A program made the position numbers and the translations under genes. The notes beneath the pieces are model-generated. The model made no database searches and was not told the DNA's origin. It worked only from the letters and a program-made list of their open reading frames with translations. Shown piece by piece: positions 53,163 to 61,910 of a DNA stretch of 64,000 bases (position 1 is its first letter; each line of letters opens with the position of its first letter). The DNA comes from Bacteroidales bacterium UBA3290 (lineage in GTDB: Bacteria; Bacteroidota; Bacteroidia; Bacteroidales; UBA932). The stretch covers positions 1-64,000 of the forward strand of contig DETK01000010.1 of the NCBI GenBank assembly GCA_002361615.1, in the 5' to 3' direction.

Positions 53163-53675
53163 ATGAAGGCACGAAACCATTTTAAGCCTCGCAAGTCCGG
53201 TTTCTTTGCGCTCCTTTTCGCCTTGTTGGGTTTAGGGGGATGCGAAGCCGGCGAGGCTGTTGAAGAGTTCGGAATCCAAGAGGTAATGTACGGTTCCCCT
53301 TACGCTCATTATTCCGTGAAAGGCACCGTCACCGACGAGAACGGCAGCCCCATCAAGGACCTGGAAGTCCGCCTGTACGGCGTGACCACTTACGAGGGGC
53401 AGGAGTATTCGATTCCGAATCACCTTGAGCCCGTAAAGACCGACCAACAGGGGACATACTATCTGGAAATGAGCTCCGGTAGCTACTATGACAAATTGCA
53501 AATCAATGTCAAAGACATTGACGGCGCAGCCAACGGCGGCGAATTCGCCAGCGACAGCCTCCGCAGCGGCACCTTAACGTTCGTCAAAGACAATAATGAC
53601 AAGAACATGTGGTTTGTCGGCAACGCCGACATCTCAATGCCCGACATCAAGCTCAAGAAGCAGCCAGCCGAGTAA
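53163..53675 (+). CDS. Lipoprotein of the rSAM/lipoprotein type, second copy
   Basis: A 170-residue lipoprotein (LLGLGGC) related to the preceding one. After the anchor it has EVMYGSPYAHYSVKGTVTDE, followed by NGSPIKDLEVRLYG, QQGTYYLEMSS, NVKDIDGAANGGEFASDS and a C-terminal ADISMPDIKLKK. The MYGxPYAxYxVKGxV block is the signature I associate with the radical SAM-linked lipoproteins of Bacteroidota. It has its own ECF-type promoter 30 bases upstream. Partner enzyme not present here; the modification, if any, is unknown. Confidence 0.78.
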   Translation: MKARNHFKPRKSGFFALLFALLGLGGCEAGEAVEEFGIQEVMYGSPYAHYSVKGTVTDENGSPIKDLEVRLYGVTTYEGQEYSIPNHLEPVKTDQQGTYYLEMSSGSYYDKLQINVKDIDGAANGGEFASDSLRSGTLTFVKDNNDKNMWFVGNADISMPDIKLKKQPAE

Positions 53676-53723
53676 AACCACGAAATGGGGGCCAAGATTC
53701 ATTTCGTGGCCGGAAAAGCTCAG

Positions 53724-53800
53724 ATTTTGCGCAGAGCCGGATTTTCTTGTAAAAAAATTTTGCGCAGAGCATGAATTTCTTGTGTTAAAATTTTGCGCAG
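53724..53800 (+). repeat. 33-base tandem repeats at the ATPase promoter
   Basis: ATTTTGCGCAG begins at 53724, 53757 and 53790, exactly 33 bases apart. The first two units are also alike further on (GAGC, TTTCTTGT). The third supplies the TTTG -33 box of the next promoter. Spacing of about three helical turns would put the repeats on one face of the DNA, as for a regulator binding cooperatively. Confidence 0.75.
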
Positions 53801-53822
53801 TCGATCTATTGTACTATCTTTG
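53792..53822 (+). promoter_or_regulatory. House-keeping promoter of the AAA ATPase gene
   Basis: TTTG (53792-53795), exactly 19 bases, TATCTTTG (53815-53822): a full Bacteroidota consensus. The start of transcription should be near 53826, so the GTG at 53822 cannot be the start codon and the ATG at 53846 is used instead. Confidence 0.85.
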
Positions 53823-53845
53823 TGCAAGATAACCGACAGCATTCT

Positions 53846-55183
53846 ATGGAAGAACGGGTATTCAAAAGAAAATTCTATGAGAAGATGCTCGTGTGGAAGC
53901 GGGACAAGGACGGTAGTACGGCCCTTATGATCAAAGGTGCGCGCCGCGTCGGCAAATCCACCATTGCGGAAGCGTTCGCAAAGAACGAGTATGAGTCATA
54001 TATCTTAGTAGATTTTACCAAAGTAGGGCCGGAGATCCCGGCGCTTTTCGATGACGTCTCCAACTTGGATCGTATTTTTTTGGCGTTGCAGTTTTACTTC
54101 AATGTCACATTGATTCCCCGTAAATCAGTTATTATCCTGGATGAAATCCAAGAATGCCCGAAAGCCCGTCAAGCAATTAAAGAACTCGTTGCCGATCACC
54201 GCTACGATTATATAGAGACGGGCTCACTGATAAGCGTCAGGCGCAAAACCCGGGGGATTCGTATTCCTAGTGAGGAAACTCGTTTGACGATGTACCCGAT
54301 GGACTACGAAGAATTCCGTTGGGCATTGGGAGACCAAACGACAGTTCCGCTTCTTCAACAGGCTTTCTCCGCCAGGCAACCGTTGGGCGAAGCCGCTCAT
54401 CGAAAGATCATGTTCGACCTTCGACTTTATATGCTGGTAGGAGGAATGCCGCAAGCCGTGAAGACTTATCTCGATACGCTGAACCTGTCTCTCGTGGATG
54501 CAACAAAGAGAGAAATACTGGAGCTCTATAACGATGACTTTTACAAAATAGACCCCACAGGAAAAGCCGCGACGCTGTTTAAAGCCATTCCTGCCCAGTT
54601 ATCAGGGAATGTACATCGATACCAGACCACTCCGGTAGTAGGAGACGTAGAGAGAGATTCCCTTTTGGCCCTGCTGCACGAAATGGAGGAGAGCAAGACG
54701 GTGAACATCGCCCATCATGTCGATGATCCCAATGTGGGTTTTTCGATGACGGACAATCTGGATACCTTCAAGATGTACGTGGGAGATACTGGTCTTTTCG
54801 TTACTTTGGCCTTTGCTGACAAGGAAGTGACAGAGAACATCATCTACCAGAAACTCCTTTCCGACAAGCTCTCTGCAAACATGGGCTATGTTTATGAGAA
54901 TGTCATCGCTCAGATGCTGACGGCATCGGGTAATAAACTCTTCTATCATTCATTCCCGGACGAGAATCGGCACTACTATGAGATCGACTTCCTTCTTTCC
55001 AGGGCACAGAAGATATGCCCCATCGAGGTGAAAGCATCTGGATATAAGACGCACAAATCGTTGGATATGTTTTGTGAAAAATATTCGGACAGAATCAAAG
55101 ACCGCTATCTGATGTATACCAAGGACACGAGGAAGGATGGGCAGCTTTTGATGGTGCCGGTATATATGGCTCCGTTCTTGTGA
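53846..55183 (+). CDS. AAA-family ATPase with DUF4143 domain
   Basis: A 445-residue protein. Walker A GARRVGKST is at residues 31-39, Walker B VIILDEIQE near 100, with a sensor region DYIETGSLISVRRK. The C-terminal DUF4143 domain covers about 190-400 and ends in a restriction-nuclease-like core (YEIDFLLSRAQKICPIEVKASGYKTHKSLDMFCEKY, with the D-xn-EVK pattern). This AAA_14-DUF4143 group is widespread, often in multiple copies in gut Bacteroidota, and lacks a settled function. The nuclease-like residues and the repeated operator at its promoter suggest a selfish or defence-related role, which is inference. Confidence 0.92.
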   Translation: MEERVFKRKFYEKMLVWKRDKDGSTALMIKGARRVGKSTIAEAFAKNEYESYILVDFTKVGPEIPALFDDVSNLDRIFLALQFYFNVTLIPRKSVIILDEIQECPKARQAIKELVADHRYDYIETGSLISVRRKTRGIRIPSEETRLTMYPMDYEEFRWALGDQTTVPLLQQAFSARQPLGEAAHRKIMFDLRLYMLVGGMPQAVKTYLDTLNLSLVDATKREILELYNDDFYKIDPTGKAATLFKAIPAQLSGNVHRYQTTPVVGDVERDSLLALLHEMEESKTVNIAHHVDDPNVGFSMTDNLDTFKMYVGDTGLFVTLAFADKEVTENIIYQKLLSDKLSANMGYVYENVIAQMLTASGNKLFYHSFPDENRHYYEIDFLLSRAQKICPIEVKASGYKTHKSLDMFCEKYSDRIKDRYLMYTKDTRKDGQLLMVPVYMAPFL

Positions 55184-55241
55184 AGCACCTCTGGAACAAC
55201 GTCAGCATTTTATTGATAAACAGGCAGAAACAGGATATATT

Positions 55242-57239
55242 ATGAAACACTTCCTTCCTTTGCTTTTGTTGTTTGCATTCGTGGCCGGCAGTTCCGGATC
55301 CGTATCTGCGCAGGAGATTCCGGTTAATCCGAAGTTCGGAGCTGTGTCGGATGCGGAAATCGACATGACTGTCTATCCTCGGGATTCGTCGGCTGCGGCG
55401 GTACTATTGTATCGAAGCTACACTGTACAGATCGGTATCTCTGCCGCGGCAAGGCTTAACCGGACGGTCTGGGTCCACGACAGGTGGAAGATCCTAAAGG
55501 ATGCGGGAAAGGATGCCGCCGATTACGAAATTGTCTATGCAACCAATTACGAGGACAAGGAGGTCGTTTCGGGCATCAAGGCCACGACTTTCAACCGGGG
55601 AGCGGACGGCAAGGTGCAGCAGACGAAAATGTCGAAGAAGAGCCAGTTCAACGAGAAATACGCGAACGATCTCAGCAAGATTTCCTTCGCGGCCGAGGAT
55701 GTCCGGGAGGGTTCTGTCGTCGAAGTCGCCTTTGAAATCCAGTCGCCTACCGTCACGATCCCGGACATCTATCTGCAGCGGTCGGATTATCCGGTCAACA
55801 AGATTGACGTGGAGGTCTCCTATGCCGATTATTTCACCTACAACCGGGTGACCCGCGGTTTCCTTTCGGCCGATTTCCGTCAGGAAGTGGTAAACGAGAC
55901 CGTCACCACGCCTGCGACCGGACTGCTGAGTTTCAGTATGTATCACGACTACTTCACCGCGACCAATGTGCCGGTCATGAAAAGCGAGGCTTACAGTTTT
56001 TGCCCCGACCAGTACAAATTATCGGTAATCTACGACCTGCGCAGCATCGCAATCCCTGGCGTCATAACGCAGAATTACAATGCTGGCTGGGTGGATGTGG
56101 ACCGGCGCTTCGCCGAGACCAATCTTCTGACCCAGGTCAAGCAAAAGTTCCGGGATGCGGATGCGCTTCAGGCTGCCACCAGCGGCAAGGAGATGGCCGA
56201 CGAGAAGATTGTCGCCGTTTGGCAGTACATCCTAGACCAGGTGAAATGGAACAAGGATATCCATCTGCTTCCCCAGGACAACAAGCAGACCCTCAAGGAG
56301 GGAACAGGCAGTTCCGCAGACATGAACGCCCTGATGGCCAGTGCCCTGAATACAATCGGCATGGTTGCGGAGCCTGTGCTGGTGAAGTCACGCGCAGACG
56401 GGGCCTTGCTTGATTACCATATCTCTTCTTCGGAATTCACCACGTTCATCCTTCGCGTCCAGGCGCCGGACGGGACCGTCCGTTATCTCGACGCTTCCCG
56501 AAGGGACAGCTACCTCGACGTCCTTCCTCCTGCTTATCTGGTGACCCGGGGACGACTCTTGCATCTGGACGGCCATGGGGAATGGGTGGACCTGACGGCG
56601 ATCCCCGTCACGAACACACTGACGCAGGTGGTAAAACTCTCACCCGTTCCGGCGGAAGGAGTGGCGAAGGGATCGGCCGAAATCTCGGCCGTCAACCAGA
56701 TTGCCAGTGCGGTCAAGACCAACTACCATAGTTTTGACACGCCCGAAGCATGGATAGAAGACACGGAAAATGACGAAGGCATCGAAGTAATCGAGATGAC
56801 GCTCGACGAGCCCGACAAACTCGGGAATGTCGCTCACGTGACCTACTCCTTTGAAAAGCCAGTGGAGAACGCCGGAGACTTCCTGTACATCCGGCCTTTC
56901 CTGTCCGCCTGGCACGACGCCCAGGCGTTCCGCAACGAGAATCGCAAGCTGCCCGTAGATTTCCCCTACAAGCAGCGCATCAATTACATGTGTCTCGTTG
57001 AGATTCCGGATGGCTTTGCCGTGGAACAGCTTCCGGCCACGACGCGGGGCAGTATGCCCGCTGCGGGCGGAAGCGCCTACATCATCCAATGCCAGCAGGC
57101 GGGGAACCTTGTCCAGATGTCATTCCGCATGGACCTGAACACCCTGCTGGTGCAGGAGAACGACTATGCTGACTTCCGGGCGTTCTGGGAGCATCTCTGC
57201 AAGACCGAAGAATCCGTCATCGTCCTCAAGAAACAATGA
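55242..57239 (+). CDS. DUF3857 protein with degenerate transglutaminase-like domain
   Basis: A 665-residue secreted protein (signal ending SVSAQ). The DUF3857 beta domain covers about 55-240 (KILKDAGKDAADYEIVYA, KISFAAEDVREGSVVEVAFEIQSP). The following transglutaminase-like domain has GTGSSADMNALMASALNTIGM where active relatives have G-x-C-x-D: serines 357-358 stand in place of the cysteine, so it is probably not catalytic. The C-terminal DUF2569-like beta region ends in NDYADFRAFWEHL, common in this family. The next gene is a second DUF3857-type protein that overlaps by 4 bases and keeps the cysteine. Confidence 0.88.
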   Translation: MKHFLPLLLLFAFVAGSSGSVSAQEIPVNPKFGAVSDAEIDMTVYPRDSSAAAVLLYRSYTVQIGISAAARLNRTVWVHDRWKILKDAGKDAADYEIVYATNYEDKEVVSGIKATTFNRGADGKVQQTKMSKKSQFNEKYANDLSKISFAAEDVREGSVVEVAFEIQSPTVTIPDIYLQRSDYPVNKIDVEVSYADYFTYNRVTRGFLSADFRQEVVNETVTTPATGLLSFSMYHDYFTATNVPVMKSEAYSFCPDQYKLSVIYDLRSIAIPGVITQNYNAGWVDVDRRFAETNLLTQVKQKFRDADALQAATSGKEMADEKIVAVWQYILDQVKWNKDIHLLPQDNKQTLKEGTGSSADMNALMASALNTIGMVAEPVLVKSRADGALLDYHISSSEFTTFILRVQAPDGTVRYLDASRRDSYLDVLPPAYLVTRGRLLHLDGHGEWVDLTAIPVTNTLTQVVKLSPVPAEGVAKGSAEISAVNQIASAVKTNYHSFDTPEAWIEDTENDEGIEVIEMTLDEPDKLGNVAHVTYSFEKPVENAGDFLYIRPFLSAWHDAQAFRNENRKLPVDFPYKQRINYMCLVEIPDGFAVEQLPATTRGSMPAAGGSAYIIQCQQAGNLVQMSFRMDLNTLLVQENDYADFRAFWEHLCKTEESVIVLKKQ

Positions 57240-59077
57240 AACGGCTGACGATACTGCTGGGGCTGCTCCTGTCGCTGCATGCCGGGGCCCAGGAACATGC
57301 CGTCGTGGTCTGCGACGAGGAGACCTTCACCATGCAGTCGGTGGCTGCAGGCACCCTGCAGGTGAAGCGTGTCGTCACCGTGAACGACGAGCACGGACTA
57401 GGCGAGGCAACGTTCAGCGTCTTAACGAATCAGTCCGAAGCGCTGTCAGCCTTCAAGGGTACGCTGGATCTACCAGGCGGGAAATCCTTGAAGATCAAGA
57501 AGAGCGACCTGCAGACCGTCGCCATCGGAAGCGGCCTGGCCGAGGACGGATACCTGACAGGCTATGTCCCTTCCGGACGCTATCCCTTCACCGTCACATA
57601 CGAGTATTCCGTGCAGCATCGCAATGGATTCGCCGTTTTCCCGGCCTACTCGCCGGTCCGTACCGAAAAGACGCGGCTGCAGCACGGCTCCTACACCCTC
57701 GTAGTTCCAGCCGGAACCCGTGTGAACTATCACGCGACTGGATTTGATGCGCCCCGGACAAACGCGACGACCTTTGTCTGGACGCTCGACGATTATGCCG
57801 GTTTCACCGAAGAGCATTTGATGCCCGACGTCCGAGCGGTCGTACCGCATGTACAGGCTTCCCCGGAGGAATTCATGTATGACGGATTTTCGGGCCAGCA
57901 GTACAGCTGGGAGGCGCTGGGATACTGGTTGAATGAACTGCTGGCAGGCACGGATGACCTCCCGACCGAGCGAATCGACGAAATAGCTGCCCTGACGGCG
58001 GACTGCAAGACCAATCTGGAAAAGGTTAAAATCGTGTATGACTATCTTTGCAACAAGACGCGCTACGTCAGCATCCAGTACGGCATCGGCGGGTTCCGGC
58101 CTTTCCCCTGCTCCTCCGTCGACAAGACGGGATACGGCGACTGCAAGGCGTTAGGCAACTATTTCCGCTGCCTGCTCCAGGCCGCCGGCGTGGAGTCCGT
58201 GTACACGGTGCTCAACACCCGGCAGGCCCATCCGTATCCGGGCTACTGTTCAATCGGGCAGCACGACCATGTAATGGTCGCCGTCCCCTTGAAAGAGACC
58301 GGCGACACACTGCTGGTCGAATGCACCCACCGCCTGCCGCTCGGTTACAGGCCCGGCCATGTCGCCGGCCATGACATCCTGCTGGTCACGCCGCATGGCG
58401 GCCGGATGACCGCCGTGCCCGGTTACGCTGATTCATTGCGCCGTACCGACATCCGCGCTGCCGTCCAACTGCGCGAAGACGGGTCGGCGCATGTCACCGT
58501 CACCGACGAATATCATCTCGACCTCGTCGAGTCCTGGCTGGAGTTTCGCAACTGGGATGCTGACAAACAGAAGAACCGGCTGACTGCCGGCATCGGCTTC
58601 CAACCGCAGGACCTCGCGGTCACGTCGGTCGAAGACAATTTCAATTCCTACGATGGCGAGGCCAGCTGGTGCCCCGTCCTGAAAATCGGCTATGAGATGG
58701 ACAGCCGTACATTCAGCCGGGTGACGGGAACACGTCTGTTCATTCCGGTGAACCTTTTCGCCAAACGGCTCTACATCCAGCGAAGCGACCGAATCAATCC
58801 GCTCCAGAACGAAGAAGGACACTGCAGCCACGACGTGGTCACCTACCAGCTTCCGGCCGGCTACAAGGTCGAAAGTATCCCCCAACCCGTCCGTTTGGAC
58901 GAAGGCTGGGGGTCCTTCACTTCCGATATCACGATTGGAGACGGCACCGTGACGGTCGACCAGTTCCTGCATCTGAAAGCCTTCGACGCCGACCGCTCCC
59001 GCTATCCCGACTACCGCAGCTTCGCCCGCACGCTCAACAAGGCGTTCGATGCCTCCATCGTGCTGGTGGCCGAGTAA
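57236..59077 (+). CDS. DUF3857 protein with intact transglutaminase-like domain
   Basis: A 613-residue secreted protein (signal to HAGAQ). The DUF3857-type N-terminal region covers about 25-200. The transglutaminase-like domain keeps its catalytic pattern: KTGYGDCKALGNYFRCLLQAAG with C303, and GQHDHVMVAV with H343/H345, followed by LLVECTHRLPLGY. The C-terminal part is a beta domain ending YRSFARTLNKAF. It overlaps the preceding homologue by 4 bases; the pair may act as an active enzyme with an inactive partner. Reaction and substrate are unknown. Confidence 0.88.
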   Translation: MKRLTILLGLLLSLHAGAQEHAVVVCDEETFTMQSVAAGTLQVKRVVTVNDEHGLGEATFSVLTNQSEALSAFKGTLDLPGGKSLKIKKSDLQTVAIGSGLAEDGYLTGYVPSGRYPFTVTYEYSVQHRNGFAVFPAYSPVRTEKTRLQHGSYTLVVPAGTRVNYHATGFDAPRTNATTFVWTLDDYAGFTEEHLMPDVRAVVPHVQASPEEFMYDGFSGQQYSWEALGYWLNELLAGTDDLPTERIDEIAALTADCKTNLEKVKIVYDYLCNKTRYVSIQYGIGGFRPFPCSSVDKTGYGDCKALGNYFRCLLQAAGVESVYTVLNTRQAHPYPGYCSIGQHDHVMVAVPLKETGDTLLVECTHRLPLGYRPGHVAGHDILLVTPHGGRMTAVPGYADSLRRTDIRAAVQLREDGSAHVTVTDEYHLDLVESWLEFRNWDADKQKNRLTAGIGFQPQDLAVTSVEDNFNSYDGEASWCPVLKIGYEMDSRTFSRVTGTRLFIPVNLFAKRLYIQRSDRINPLQNEEGHCSHDVVTYQLPAGYKVESIPQPVRLDEGWGSFTSDITIGDGTVTVDQFLHLKAFDADRSRYPDYRSFARTLNKAFDASIVLVAE

Positions 59078-59089
59078 CGCCCGGCCACC
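59065..59089. terminator. Short hairpin between converging genes
   Basis: GGTGGCC (59065-59071) pairs with GGCCACC (59083-59089); the stop codon of the plus-strand gene lies in the loop and TTCTACTT follows. A modest candidate terminator. Confidence 0.4.
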
Positions 59090-59095
59090 TTCTAC

Positions 59096-60367
59096 TTACA
59101 GGTTGCAGACCACTTCGAAGCGGAGTTTGCCGTCGATGATGGTGGGCTTGAAGAGCGTGTCTTCGACCTGGTAGTAGGTCTTGCCACCGAGTTCGACTTC
59201 GTCGTAATCTTCGGGGATTTCATCGACAAGGGCGCCGATCGGGGCCTCGATCACGCAGTACTCCCCATTCTTGAGGGTGTAGAACACCCCGTCCTGGTAG
59301 TAGTAGTCCTGGCCGGCCTGATTGAGCAGGTTCGTGTTGTAGTAGTCGTCGCTGGTGCGGACCGTGTAGCTGGCGTTCCGGGCGGCGTAGATGCTCGAAA
59401 GCTCGGCTGCGGCCCGGGCACGCTCGATTTCGTTGCGGATGGTGTTGATCGCAATGGTCGTCATGGCCACGTCGAAGAGGGTCGCGGCAATGCGTGTTCC
59501 CAGCGGCGGACGGCAGACGTAGTAGCCGCCGTCCCAGTACGGCCGATAATAGATGCCGTCGTAATAGTAGTAGTCACGGTAGCCGACCCTGACCAGCGAG
59601 TAGCCGATGGGAAGGGTATGGATCCGATGGCCGAAGTAATGGTAGCCACGGTGATAGGACGGCATCGGACGGTGACGGGGCTCCAGATACGGACGGGAAT
59701 AGATCGGTGCACGATGCGCCGGACGGTGGATGGGCGCGACATGGCTCGGACGGTGGTTGTGCCCTACTGCCGGACCATGGCCCGGACGGGAGTTGCGGGC
59801 AATCGCGGAACTGTGGTTTGAACCGGACCGCGGTCGAGGGGCGTTGTTGCGGGTAACGGCGGAGCCGGATCCGCGGGGCGAGCGTGTGACGCTGGGCCGG
59901 TCGCTCGGCCGGTTGCTCCGCGCGACGCTGCCGCTGTGGTTGCGGTTGCGGTTGACCTGAGGAGCCTGGCTGCGGTTCACGCGAGGTGCCTGGCTACGGT
60001 TGACCTGAGGGGTCTGGCTGCGGCTCACACGGGGTGCCTGGCTACGGTTGACCTGAGGAGCCTGGCTGCGACTCACGCGAGGCGCCTGGTTGCGATTGAC
60101 CTGCGGGGCCTGGCTACGGCTCACGCGAGGTGCCTGGCTACGGTTGACCTGAGGGCTGGCGCTGCGGCTGACGCTGCCGTGGTTATTGCTGCGGGGCGAC
60201 GACATCTTCGTAGTCGGCCCGCTGTGCCCCGATGGGGCGCGGTGCTCCGTCCGCGGCGAATGGGAAGAACCACCACCGGAACGACGACTCTGGCCTTGTG
60301 CCTCAAACGAGGTGGTACACATCATTACGATGCAAAGCATCAGTACCACTTCTATCAATCTTTTCAT
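59096..60367 (-). CDS. DUF6515-like secreted protein with 8-residue repeats
   Basis: A 423-residue secreted protein (signal to FEAQG). Residues 27-235 are low-complexity, basic and rich in Ser, Arg, Pro and His. Within them, 71-140 is a run of about nine 8-residue units of the type S-Q-A-P-R/Q-V-S/N-R, alternating APRVSR and APQVNR, encoded by a 24/48-base DNA tandem repeat (59948-60157). The C-terminal half is Tyr-rich and structured (GYRDYYYYDGIYYRPY, DDYYNTNLLNQAGQDYYYQDGVFYTL), matching the DUF6515 type. Repeat number may vary among strains. Probable envelope or surface protein with a disordered basic linker. Confidence 0.8.
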   Translation of the reverse strand: MKRLIEVVLMLCIVMMCTTSFEAQGQSRRSGGGSSHSPRTEHRAPSGHSGPTTKMSSPRSNNHGSVSRSASPQVNRSQAPRVSRSQAPQVNRNQAPRVSRSQAPQVNRSQAPRVSRSQTPQVNRSQAPRVNRSQAPQVNRNRNHSGSVARSNRPSDRPSVTRSPRGSGSAVTRNNAPRPRSGSNHSSAIARNSRPGHGPAVGHNHRPSHVAPIHRPAHRAPIYSRPYLEPRHRPMPSYHRGYHYFGHRIHTLPIGYSLVRVGYRDYYYYDGIYYRPYWDGGYYVCRPPLGTRIAATLFDVAMTTIAINTIRNEIERARAAAELSSIYAARNASYTVRTSDDYYNTNLLNQAGQDYYYQDGVFYTLKNGEYCVIEAPIGALVDEIPEDYDEVELGGKTYYQVEDTLFKPTIIDGKLRFEVVCNL

Positions 60368-60433
60368 CTCAAATAAGGGTGTTTTCGGTAGCTGGTTGAA
60401 AGCTTATACCGGGAAAAGAGAAAACCGTGCCAA

Positions 60434-61288
60434 TCATAAGTCGATCCAATGGATCGAGGGATCGCGTGCCCACCAGGTGAGCTGTTTCTTGGCGTAGTGG
60501 CGGGTATTGCGCTTGATCAGGCGGACCGCTTCGGCGAGGTCGTAGCGGCCGTCGAAATAATCAAACAATTCCTTGTAGCCCACTGTATTGAGTGCAGGAA
60601 GGCTGCGGTGCGGGAGCAGTGCACGCGCTTCCTCAAGCAGGCCTTCCTCCATCATCCGGTCCACGCGGGCGTCGATGCGGGCGTAAAGCTCGGGGCGCGG
60701 GCGCTTGAGTCCAGTCTTTACGATGGTGAAGGAACGTTCTTTGGCGGGATGTGTCTTGAACGAGGAATACTTGCGGCCCGTGGCGATGGTCACTTCCAAG
60801 GCGCGGACGATGCGCTGGCCATTGGCCGGATCGATGGTCGCATAGGTTTCCGGGTCCAGGACGCGGAGATCGGCCCGCAGCGCGGCGACACCCTCTGTGC
60901 GAAGGCGCTCGGAAAGTTGCGCCCGCAGCTCCGGGTCCGCATCGGGGAAATCGTCCAGCCCGTTGCACAGGGCGTCGATGTAGAGACCGGAGCCGCCGGC
61001 CATGACCACGGTTTCGTGGTCACGGAACAGCTTCTCCAGCAGTTGCAGCGCCTCCAGCTCATAGGCTCCGGCCGAACAGGGTTCCGAAATGCTGCGGTCG
61101 GCGATGAAGTAATGTGGCACAGCGGCGAGCTGCGCGTCGTCGGGACGCGCCACGCCGATGCGCAGCTCGCGGTAGAGCTGGCGCGAGTCGCAAGAGACGA
61201 CCGGCGAGCCGACGCGGAGCGCCTCGGCGATCGCATAGTCCGTCTTTCCGACCGCGGTCGGTCCCAATATGATTTGCAGGGTGGGCAT
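60434..61288 (-). CDS. miaA: tRNA dimethylallyltransferase
   Basis: A 284-residue enzyme that adds a dimethylallyl group to A37 of tRNAs reading UNN codons. P-loop ILGPTAVGKTDYA (residues 7-19), the catalytic VVSCDSRQLYRELRIGVARP, HYFIAD, VMAGGSGLYIDAL and GQRIVRALEV are present. The insert after position 120 is shorter than in E. coli, giving a protein about 20-30 residues below average, as is usual in Bacteroidota. It follows the pRiA4b ORF-3-like gene by 9 bases. Confidence 0.95.
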   Translation of the reverse strand: MPTLQIILGPTAVGKTDYAIAEALRVGSPVVSCDSRQLYRELRIGVARPDDAQLAAVPHYFIADRSISEPCSAGAYELEALQLLEKLFRDHETVVMAGGSGLYIDALCNGLDDFPDADPELRAQLSERLRTEGVAALRADLRVLDPETYATIDPANGQRIVRALEVTIATGRKYSSFKTHPAKERSFTIVKTGLKRPRPELYARIDARVDRMMEEGLLEEARALLPHRSLPALNTVGYKELFDYFDGRYDLAEAVRLIKRNTRHYAKKQLTWWARDPSIHWIDL

Positions 61289-61297
61289 CCGGGGTTG

Positions 61298-61873
61298 CTA
61301 TTCCTTCCCTTCGCTCTCGTCGTAGAGTTCCTCTCCTTCACCGTCGTCGAAGATCCGGTCTTCGGCGTCATCGTCTTCCTCTTCGTCGTCGAGATCGTCC
61401 AGTTCGTCATCCAAGCTGGGGAAGTTGTCCGCCACGCGGGAAGGATGAAGCTTGGGAACAGCGGGCTCCTCTTCGAAGCGGACGTGGAACTGGTCGGGAT
61501 TCTGGCCTTTCTCTTCCACGAGGGCCGGATAGGCTCGCATAGGCAGGTACGGCACCTGCCCTTCATACACAAGTTTGATGTAGCGGTCGTTGCGGAGGTC
61601 GAACACGAAGTGGAGTTCCGTCTCGCCACGCTCGAGTACCTTGTCGAAGGTGACGGTGTCCATGGCGCCGTCGCCCATGTCGAAGAGTCCGTACTCGCTG
61701 CAGAGCTTGCCCTTCTCGTCGAAACCTTCGAAGATGACCATCTGGTCGGGAGAGAACGCCAGGTTGTCGGTGATGAAACTGTTGAAGCGGAACAGCGTCA
61801 TCTCGCCCTTAATCTCATATACCCGGTAAAAGACCTTGCTTTCGGGTATCGTTGCTCTGAATTGATGTACCAT
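61298..61873 (-). CDS. Plasmid pRiA4b ORF-3-like (IS1096 TnpR-like) protein
   Basis: A 191-residue protein. The first 130 residues follow the pRiA4b ORF-3 / IS1096 TnpR-like fold (VYEIKGEMTLFRFNSFITDNLAF, DKVLERGETELHFVFDLRNDRYIKLVYEGQV). The last 45 are very acidic (DDELDDLDDEEEDDDAED). Such proteins are encoded near miaA in other Bacteroidota as well; the function is unknown. It is divergent from the YigZ gene, with 37 bases between start codons. Confidence 0.85.
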   Translation of the reverse strand: MVHQFRATIPESKVFYRVYEIKGEMTLFRFNSFITDNLAFSPDQMVIFEGFDEKGKLCSEYGLFDMGDGAMDTVTFDKVLERGETELHFVFDLRNDRYIKLVYEGQVPYLPMRAYPALVEEKGQNPDQFHVRFEEEPAVPKLHPSRVADNFPSLDDELDDLDDEEEDDDAEDRIFDDGEGEELYDESEGKE

Positions 61874-61877
61874 AACA

Positions 61878-61885
61878 CAAATATA
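61878..61885 (-). promoter_or_regulatory. -7 box of the pRiA4b-like/miaA operon
   Basis: TATATTTG on the minus strand fits TAnnTTTG and ends 4 bases before the ATG at 61873, which would give a nearly leaderless message. A TACTTTTA box at 61899-61906 may serve the divergent YigZ gene in the same way. Confidence 0.5.
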
Positions 61886-61910
61886 CCAAATTTTTGCGTA
61901 CTTTTACCAC

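Noticed and set aside
53822..53845. GTG at 53822 as the start of the ATPase gene
   Set aside because: It lies within the last base of the -7 box of a full-consensus promoter, so it is not transcribed; the ATG at 53846 is the first usable start.
59948..60157. Regular DNA repeats considered as a CRISPR array
   Set aside because: The repeats are contiguous 24/48-base units without spacers and are in frame within a secreted protein.
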